Source: Kitasatospora xanthocidica
Lineage (GTDB): Bacteria > Actinomycetota > Actinomycetes > Streptomycetales > Streptomycetaceae
Length of the DNA stretch: 64,000 nucleotides
Assembly (NCBI RefSeq): GCF_014656195.1
Contig: NZ_BNBY01000008.1
Coordinates: forward strand, 180,396-244,395
Direction of reading: 5' to 3'
Shown here: one piece after another, positions 59,101-64,000 of the stretch
Layout of the letters: each line of letters begins with the position of its first letter
How positions within the stretch are numbered: the first letter of the stretch is position 1
Notes under the pieces: model-generated
Seen by the model: the letters and a program-made list of their open reading frames with translations, nothing else
Database searches by the model: none
Told to the model about the DNA's origin: nothing
Made by a program: the position numbers and the translations under genes

Positions 59101-59970
59101 CGCCTGCTCGGGCTTTCGGTCGATCGGGTCTGTGCGGTCATGATGGACCACGGCCTCACGGCGGACTCGACGGGCCTGCCGCCCTTCCCCTCCGAGGAGA
59201 CCGTGGTGCTGTTGAGCTGCTACCTCAACGGCTCCACCCCGTGGCTGGATCGGTCGGAACCGGTCCCGGCGGAGCATCTGCTGCGCGCGGCGCGAGACCT
59301 GGGGGCGACGGTGGAACGAGTGGCACAGGTCCTTCGGACCGCCGGATTCCGTGTGCCGCCCTTCCCGGAAGACGCTCATGTCGCGGACTTGGAGCTGTTC
59401 CTGAAGCGACCGTCCCAGTGGCCTGCGACTGACCTGACCTTCGAACAGCTCTTTGACCTGGTGAAGTCGAGGAGATCCACGCTGCGCGAGGTGATCGAGC
59501 GCTACCGGGCCTACGGAGTGGAGATTCCGATCCACCTGCCGGAAAGGCTCACTCGACGAGACGAAGAGCTCTTCTCGTCCGGCGGCGCGATGAACTGGGA
59601 CCGCCTGACGGTGAGCGCGCCCGTGCCCTTCGCCCGGTTGATCGCGGCGGCCCGTATGCTTCGACGGCCCCCCGGGGAGCTGGCGCGCCACTTGAGGACG
59701 CGCGGACTCGTACCGTCCAGTGACGACCTTCCGGCCGAACTCACCCTGGACCAGGCGGTCGAGCTCCTGAACCGCAACGGGGTCGCGTCGATCGCACTGA
59801 GCTGGATGGAGGAGATCGTCCTGGTCGACCTGCTGAAGCTGTCGCTGAGGACGGGACACTCGATGGCGCAGATCGCCGCGTGGTACCGGGAGTGGGGCAT
59901 GGACGTGCCCGATGTCGGCGAGGTGATCCGGGCCGCGCTGGCGCGGGTGCCGATGGCGGGCCCCTCGTAG
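56158..59970 (+). CDS. Hsp90-type GHKL ATPase with repeated winged-helix-like modules
   Basis: The 1270-aa product starts at GTG with a short Asn/Ser/Val peptide (NTINNSTVNGSSVQAGYIE) of a kind common in actinomycete conflict proteins. Residues about 35-380 are an unassigned helical region. About 395-720 is an Hsp90-like ATPase: IRELYQNALDACR (N-box), CRDNGVGMGEAELRGVFSNAG (D459, G1 box), NSRFGIGVLSYFMLAD (G2 box), and a DVSETVRELL segment. The C-terminal third has about five repeats of the form V-x-x-x-HLLRAARDLGATVERVAQVLRTAGFRVP, resembling winged-helix units. I infer a defence-type protein. Codon bias is weaker after 58.3 kb. Confidence 0.82.
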   Translation: MTDGSNTINNSTVNGSSVQAGYIENLYLDGRRPPAGPDEDDPWVRNAAASRAWQHIRADRDTEPYRGAALAAVRELARLRDAVDLADDPWQDPGIALRFADRLGWLLGDRPLGLYPAEAALLAVTPFLYRVRTLRLAADRTGVRPTDLLPAPAPDAHRAAYEQFTESYDLLTHRARTRPTSAAPLGWWLYHRWLDQHEDLADPDAVRELLDALPALTELGETFSPKRVSALLHGLRRGPDVTNHDYLAGLSTDDHLRAPGEQQVRERRLALLLALAHGTAIETTALPDIVAEHLGIPHEVDLTALRRTLDEAVWGGSYDLPVLRAECHHEAVVEGLREYTARADELLHAVRRELTDHPLPTRLTSDEAAPATGAFTGWARFRLDERRVRSLLMGVELYRDRDLAIRELYQNALDACRYRRARTEYLDRTNTVGATFSYEGRIEFRQGVDENGRAYLECRDNGVGMGEAELRGVFSNAGARFAEQLDFKLERAEWRKADPPVELYPNSRFGIGVLSYFMLADEIRVTTCRMDATGRRGPLLEVSIYGPSHLFRIVEREDTCRKPGTTVRLYLRDDIEPAESWSAVGVLERLLGIAEFPTSAVHGDRAAHWDPGVLRSRKAPQGEAFGFDAGGGTTSWLAAPKGAQVTWCERGGALLVDGLVVEPEVVRGVISPSGLSGAVVNLSGRLAPGKLSVDRRRVISDVSETVRELLEEAVGEFVSCESAVLTMDWLHRVTDRNYDFADLVAAECARQGRRFEFREVEYDTRRTGLFLADDRILKSLEAPDAYVPGQVDGDPLDHVLLWRIMAHGRESLFPELGDLCPELLVSGKVRTAMPSDIAVLAERDHRFSTRSWRSRTHLRGEWISGLSQELGITPESARVRATALGVPPGGRRGHMVGQEHDRSPAVVNDLLVIADLRGVSAATAAEFWTGLGREVAREVVDLAIAVDTNPVFLWRRSGKGALWGGPHPGGDVAPGHLAKASRLLGLSVDRVCAVMMDHGLTADSTGLPPFPSEETVVLLSCYLNGSTPWLDRSEPVPAEHLLRAARDLGATVERVAQVLRTAGFRVPPFPEDAHVADLELFLKRPSQWPATDLTFEQLFDLVKSRRSTLREVIERYRAYGVEIPIHLPERLTRRDEELFSSGGAMNWDRLTVSAPVPFARLIAAARMLRRPPGELARHLRTRGLVPSSDDLPAELTLDQAVELLNRNGVASIALSWMEEIVLVDLLKLSLRTGHSMAQIAAWYREWGMDVPDVGEVIRAALARVPMAGPS

Positions 59971-60014
59971 GTGTGAATCCGCCGCTCACCAGGGGTGCTG
60001 TGGTGCCGTGCGAT

Positions 60015-60034
60015 GTTCTACAGTGCTGTAGAAC
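60015..60034. promoter_or_regulatory. Perfect palindrome upstream of the membrane protein gene
   Basis: GTTCTACAGTGCTGTAGAAC has 9-bp arms and a 2-bp centre. It lies 28 bp before the start. CTACA/TGTAG arms resemble BlaI/MecI-type operators, but no such regulator is in the window. Confidence 0.5.
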
Positions 60035-60061
60035 TGAACGACCGGCGAACGGGGACGCACC

Positions 60062-60685
60062 ATGCACAAGCCGCTTCGGCTGCCGCAGCAGGATCGGGCC
60101 GACTTCGAGACGGAGCTCGGGCGGGCGCTCGGTGCGCCGGAGGTGCGGGCGGCGCTGCGGGAGGGTGGCGGCGAGGCGGGCGGGGTGGAGTGGCTGCGGC
60201 GGGCGGCGCGGGAGAACGCGGAGTTCGTGCTGGCCGCGGCGGCGCCGGAGTACGAGCGGTACGCGGCGCTGCGGGCCGACGCGGACGCGGTGGCGCGGCT
60301 GCCGGTGGATGTGCCGGCGCGGGAGCGGGCGTCGGGGTGGTGGGGGGTGCTGGGGGTGGTGGTGCCGATCGTCGCCGGGGTGGCGGCGGGAGTCTTCCTG
60401 CTGGCGGGCTGGCTGCTGGACCTGGTGGAGGACCTGGACGTGTTGGCGCACGCGCTGCTGAGCGCGGGGTGGGTGGCGGCCGGGGTGGCCGCGGTGAGTC
60501 TGCTGGTGGGTGGGGCGGGGTTGCTGGGCGCGGCGGCCCGCTCGTCGGCGGCGGTGGGCGTGGAGGCGGACGGGCCGGGGGAGTTGGCCCGGGCGCGGGC
60601 GGCCTGGCGGGCGGCGTTGGCGGAGCGCGGGCTGCTGCCGTACCTGGTGGCGCAGGCGAACGCGGCGGCCGGTCAGCGGGGTTGA
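60062..60685 (+). CDS. Two-helix membrane protein, unknown
   Basis: The 207-aa product has a charged N-terminal helical part (PQQDRADFETELGRAL), then two hydrophobic helices (GWWGVLGVVVPIVAGVAAGVFLLAGWLL and GWVAAGVAAVSLLVGGAGLLGAA) and a cytoplasmic Ala/Arg-rich tail. No family is recognised. A strong dyad precedes it, and it is convergent with the next gene with a 13-bp overlap. Confidence 0.7.
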   Translation: MHKPLRLPQQDRADFETELGRALGAPEVRAALREGGGEAGGVEWLRRAARENAEFVLAAAAPEYERYAALRADADAVARLPVDVPARERASGWWGVLGVVVPIVAGVAAGVFLLAGWLLDLVEDLDVLAHALLSAGWVAAGVAAVSLLVGGAGLLGAAARSSAAVGVEADGPGELARARAAWRAALAERGLLPYLVAQANAAAGQRG

Positions 60686-61137
60686 TCGAGGTTCGGGGTG
60701 CGGGCGGCGTCGACGAGGAGCTGGGCAGCGTCGAGGGGGATGGCGAGGCGGCGGGCGATCCAGGGGGCGGGGCGGCCGGCCCGGGCGAGCATCCAGGCGG
60801 AGTACAACTGGCCCAGCTGGGGCGCTCCCTGGGCGAGCAGGAGGGGGCGGACGGCTTCCATCGGGAAGCCTTCGAGGGCACGGGCGCTGTACTCCCGGCC
60901 GTTGGGGCCGGCGGGTGGCAGGGGGAGCGGGCGGCGGGCGTCGAGCCAGCGGGTGAGGAGGACGGCGCCGACGACGAGGAGGCCGGTGCCGGAGGCGCCG
61001 ATGAGGATTCCGCCGATGACGGGGCGGTCGTCCTCCTTGGCCATGCCGAGGGCGATCTCCTCCAGGACGAGCAGGCCGAGCACGGTGAGCAGCACCGCCG
61101 CTTCGCCGGGGCGAGGACGGGGCCGGGACGTCGACAT
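60673..61137 (-). CDS. Small membrane protein, unknown
   Basis: The 154-aa product has two membrane helices (GEAAVLLTVLGLLVLEEIALG and IGGILIGASGTGLLVVGAVLLTRWL) and a soluble tail of about 75 residues (FPMEAVRPLLLAQGAPQLGQLYSAWMLARAGRPAPWIARRLAIP) that looks helical. ATG at 61137 follows GGAAGAGG. It overlaps the convergent gene by 13 bp. The stretch 61138-61479 between it and the stress protein has no gene I can support. Confidence 0.6.
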   Translation of the reverse strand: MSTSRPRPRPGEAAVLLTVLGLLVLEEIALGMAKEDDRPVIGGILIGASGTGLLVVGAVLLTRWLDARRPLPLPPAGPNGREYSARALEGFPMEAVRPLLLAQGAPQLGQLYSAWMLARAGRPAPWIARRLAIPLDAAQLLVDAARTPNLDQPR

Positions 61138-61479
61138 GCGGAACCTCTTCCTCGGCGGGCTGACCGGGGCGTTCGGGCGGGCGCGGCGATTCACCTCCCG
61201 TACAACGGCGGTGGGCGGCGCGGGGCACGCTCGGGCGGGCCTGGTGGTGAAGCGCCGGACTCGCGTTGACGTACCGTCATGGTCCTTGTGTCGTCGGCGG
61301 GTTGATCGTAAGGGTGGATGCTTCGGTGGGGCGGGGAGCTCTGCTGCGGGCCTCGGGCCAGGCCAGCCCGGGCCCACCGAGCTCGACGGGCTCGACGGCG
61401 ATGTCGAAGGAGCGGAGCCCGGCCGCACCGGAGGCGCCCCGAGGCCGGGCGGACGGGTGGCCGGGCGGCCGGGCGGGCG

Positions 61480-61965
61480 TCAGCGGGCCAGGAGCGGCAG
61501 CGGGGCGCCGGTGCGGGCCGGGAGTTCGAGGCGGGTGAGCAGCGCGGAGGGCGAGACCTCGACCACGCGGCAGCCGGCCCGGTGGCGGCAGTGGCGGGCG
61601 ACGGAGCCGTGGCGCAGCCGGTCGAAGCGGCGGCGGGTGGCGGCGCCGAGGACGAGCAGGTCGTCGGGGCCGCTGACGGCGCCGACGAGGGCGGGTCCGG
61701 GGTCGGCGTCGACCACCAGCGGGTGGATGACCAGGCCGGACGGGTAGCCGCCGTAGGCCTGCTCGAAGGCGATGTCGAGCCGGCGTCGGGCGGCGTGCTC
61801 CAGTTCGGAGCGCGGGCGCAGTCCGTCGCGCTCGCCGGCGGTCCAGGCGGCCACGGGCACCAGCACCGCCTGGTGCCGGGCCGCCTCGCCGACGGCGTGG
61901 TAGAGGGCGGCCAGACTGCTCAGTGATCCGCTCAGGCCGACGATCACTCGGGTGGTCCCGGTCAT
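61480..61965 (-). CDS. Universal stress protein (UspA-like)
   Basis: The 161-aa product has VIVGLSGSLSSLAALYHAVGEA at the start and a C-terminal LLVLGAATRRRFDRLRHGSVARHCRHRAGCRVVEV. This is the UspA fold with a G-x2-G-x9-G(S/T) ATP-binding pattern partly kept (RHGSVARHC). It lies downstream of kdpB on the same strand, where kdpC would be expected. The 217-bp gap between them has no gene I can support. Confidence 0.82.
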   Translation of the reverse strand: MTGTTRVIVGLSGSLSSLAALYHAVGEAARHQAVLVPVAAWTAGERDGLRPRSELEHAARRRLDIAFEQAYGGYPSGLVIHPLVVDADPGPALVGAVSGPDDLLVLGAATRRRFDRLRHGSVARHCRHRAGCRVVEVSPSALLTRLELPARTGAPLPLLAR

Positions 61966-62182
61966 GGCCGTTCGCCTCCGTCTCTCCGGATCGGCTCCGG
62001 TGGGGTGGCCCGCGGGTTGGTCCGTCGGGGTGGCCCGGTGGGGTTCTCCGGTTCGGTACTCCTCGCTTCGGATGACTCCAGTGAACCCCGGAACGACCTG
62101 CTCCGTACCGGCGCTGACACCACCATGACGCGGGTCGCACCCATCTTGACGGCCTCCTGACGGGTGGGCCGGCCGGGTGGCC

Positions 62183-64000
62183 TCAGCCGAGCCCCGGGAC
62201 GAACTGGATCAGCAGGTCGATGGCCTTGATGCCGAGGAAGGGCAGGATCAGCCCGCCCAGTCCGTAGACCCGCAGGTTGCGGCGGAGCAGGTCGGTGGCG
62301 GAGGCGGGCTGGTAGCGGACGCCGCGCAGGGCGAGCGGGATCAGCGCGATGATGATCAGGGCGTTGAAGATGATCGCGGAGGCGATCGCCGAGGTGGGGC
62401 TGTGCAGTTCCATGATGTTGAGGTGGTGCAGTCCGGGGTAGGCGCCCGCGAACATCGCGGGGATGATCGCGAAGAACTTGGCGACGTCGTTGGTGATCGA
62501 GAAGGTGGTCAACGCTCCCCGGGTGATGAGGAGTTGCTTGCCGACCCGGACGATGTCGATGAGCTTGGCCGGGTTGGAGTCGAGGTCGACCATGTTGCCG
62601 GCCTCCTTGGCGGCGGGGGTGCCGGAGTTCATGGCGACGCCGACGTCGGCCTGGGCGAGGGCGGGTGCGTCGTTGGTGCCGTCGCCGGTCATCGCGACCA
62701 TGTTCCCGGCGGCCTGCTCGCGCCGCAGGTGGGCGAGCTTGTCCTCGGGGGTGGCCTCGGCGAGGAAGTCGTCCACGCCGGCCTCCTCGGCGATGGCCTT
62801 GGCGGTGAGCGGGTTGTCGCCGGTGACCATGACCGTGCGGATGCCCATCCGGCGCAGCTCGGCGAAGCGTTCGGCGATGCCCTCCTTCACCACGTCCTTG
62901 AGTTCGACCACGCCGAGCGCGCGGGCGCCGTGGCGGTCGTGGACGGCGACCAGCAGCGGGGTGCCGCCGGCCGCGGCGATCCGGTCGACCAGCGGTTCGG
63001 CCTCGGCGGGCAGCCGTCCGCCGGATTCGGCCACCCAGCGGGCGACGGCGCTCGCGGCGCCCTTGCGGATCAGACAGCCGGTGCCGTCGGGCCAGTGCAG
63101 GTCGACGCCGCTCATCCGGCTGTGCGCGGTGAACGGGACGGGCCGCTGCTCGCCGAGCTCGCCGGGGGAGCGCGGCGGCACCCAGTACTGACGGTTCGTC
63201 AGTTCGACGAGTGAGCGGCCCTCCGGCGTCCCGTCCGCGACGGAGGCCAACTGGGCGGCCTCGGCGAGCTGTTCGGTGGTGGCGCCGGGCAGCGGGTGCA
63301 GGGCGACGGCCCGACGGTTGCCGTGGGTGATGGTGCCGGTCTTGTCGAGCAGCAGCACGTCGACGTCCCCGGCGGCCTCCACGGCGCGGCCGGAGAGGGC
63401 GATCACGTTGCGCTGGACCAGGCGGTCCATGCCGGCGATGCCGATCGCGGAGAGCAGCGCGCCGATCGTGGTCGGGATGAGCGCGACCATCAACGCGACC
63501 AGCACGACGGTGGTCTGGGGCGCGCCGGCGTAGATGGCCATCGGCTGGAGGGAGACCACGGACAGCAGGAAGACGATGGTGAGCGAGGCGAGCAGGATGT
63601 TGAGCGCGACCTCGTTCGGGGTCTTCTGCCGGTCGGCGCCCTCGACCAGGGTGATCATCCGGTCGATGAAGCTCTGGCCGGGGCGGGAGGTGACGCGGAC
63701 GACCAGGTGGTCGGAGAGCACCCTGGTGCCGCCGGTGACGGCGGTGCGGTCGCCGCCGGACTCGCGGATGACGGGCGCGGACTCCCCGGTGATGGCGGAC
63801 TCGTCGACGGAGGCGACGCCTTCGACCACCTCGCCGTCCTGGGGGACGACCTCGCCCGCCGGCACCAGCACGATGTCGTGCAGCAGCAACTGCGCTGCGG
63901 GGACGGTCTCGTGGCGGTGGTCGCGGGTACCGACCCGCCAGTGCGGCAGCCGCCGGGCGGTGGTGCCGGCCTGGGCGCGGCGCAGCGAGTCGGCCTGGGC
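62183..64000 (-). CDS. kdpB: Potassium-transporting ATPase subunit B (5' end outside the window)
   Basis: 605 residues are visible, and the first part lies beyond position 64000. KdpB features are all present: AQADSLRR at the visible start, DESAITGESAPVIRESGGDR (actuator), DKTGTITHGNR (phosphorylation), TGDNPLTAKAIAEEAGVDDFLAEATPEDK, GDGTNDAPALAQADVGVAMNSGT and SITNDVAKFFAIIPAMF. The subunit powers high-affinity K+ uptake with KdpA. No kdpC follows downstream within the window. Confidence 0.94.
   Translation of the reverse strand, partial: AQADSLRRAQAGTTARRLPHWRVGTRDHRHETVPAAQLLLHDIVLVPAGEVVPQDGEVVEGVASVDESAITGESAPVIRESGGDRTAVTGGTRVLSDHLVVRVTSRPGQSFIDRMITLVEGADRQKTPNEVALNILLASLTIVFLLSVVSLQPMAIYAGAPQTTVVLVALMVALIPTTIGALLSAIGIAGMDRLVQRNVIALSGRAVEAAGDVDVLLLDKTGTITHGNRRAVALHPLPGATTEQLAEAAQLASVADGTPEGRSLVELTNRQYWVPPRSPGELGEQRPVPFTAHSRMSGVDLHWPDGTGCLIRKGAASAVARWVAESGGRLPAEAEPLVDRIAAAGGTPLLVAVHDRHGARALGVVELKDVVKEGIAERFAELRRMGIRTVMVTGDNPLTAKAIAEEAGVDDFLAEATPEDKLAHLRREQAAGNMVAMTGDGTNDAPALAQADVGVAMNSGTPAAKEAGNMVDLDSNPAKLIDIVRVGKQLLITRGALTTFSITNDVAKFFAIIPAMFAGAYPGLHHLNIMELHSPTSAIASAIIFNALIIIALIPLALRGVRYQPASATDLLRRNLRVYGLGGLILPFLGIKAIDLLIQFVPGLG

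Noticed and set aside
56827..59859. 1010-residue antisense frame under the Hsp90-like gene
   Set aside because: It has no recognisable motif and follows third-position bias of the coding strand.
61962..62144. 60-residue frame between the stress protein and kdpB
   Set aside because: Low-complexity Arg/Pro content, no ribosome site and no similarity to KdpC.
1..64000. CRISPR array, tRNA, rRNA or prophage
   Set aside because: I saw no regularly spaced repeats, no cloverleaf ends and no phage structural genes.

Overview
The window is high-GC DNA with strong third-position G/C bias, GTG and TTG starts, dense stop/start overlaps, a short chaplin gene, an Rpf/LysM protein, a DUF5753-DUF397 pair and a NasA-NirBD-NarK nitrate island. 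Together these indicate a streptomycete (Streptomyces or Kitasatospora type). The DNA looks chromosomal. I saw no rRNA, tRNA, CRISPR array or phage structural genes.

Layout. 1-6 kb holds a small Phd/RelE-like toxin-antitoxin pair, then a copper unit: a secreted tandem-domain protein and csoR on the minus strand, and copA on the plus strand. Four 17-bp ATACCCC-type palindromes lie between csoR and copA. A fifth copy lies 27 kb away, in front of a His-rich membrane protein and a Tat/lipoprotein multicopper oxidase (29.7-31.9 kb), which suggests one CsoR copper regulon in two loci. 6.2-18.2 kb is the most unusual region. A protein kinase with a propeller-like tail is divergent from a run of genes encoding a 1400-aa membrane-anchored TPR protein, a J-domain-like protein without HPD, a GrpE-like protein, an Hsp70 with four zinc ribbons between its ATPase and substrate domains, and a small zinc-ribbon protein. 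A lone tnpB (IS200/IS605) element sits precisely between the J-like and GrpE-like genes.

18-30 kb carries a chaplin, an acyl-CoA synthetase, an APC permease, a YccF membrane protein, a MITE-like repeat, three tandem secreted ricin-B lectins, a beta-propeller protein divergent from a LysR regulator, and an M9 collagenase. 32-46 kb carries a KimA-like permease behind an 18-bp direct repeat, an Rpf-LysM protein, an MTA phosphorylase, a Tat-exported phosphoesterase, a tachylectin-like protein, a damaged WXG100-type locus, an I36 inhibitor, an XRE-DUF397 pair, a GNAT-ComB fusion, and a TetR/hydrolase pair.

45.6-55.4 kb is nitrate assimilation. The regulator NnaR (HemD plus winged helix) and the siroheme chelatase CbiX are divergent from nasA, an FAD oxidoreductase, nirB, nirD and narK, across a GlnR-like box. 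The five structural genes are joined by 4-nt overlaps. 55.6-62 kb holds a secreted protein, a 1270-aa Hsp90-type ATPase with repeated winged-helix-like units (a probable conflict/defence protein), two small membrane proteins and a universal stress protein. The window ends inside kdpB.
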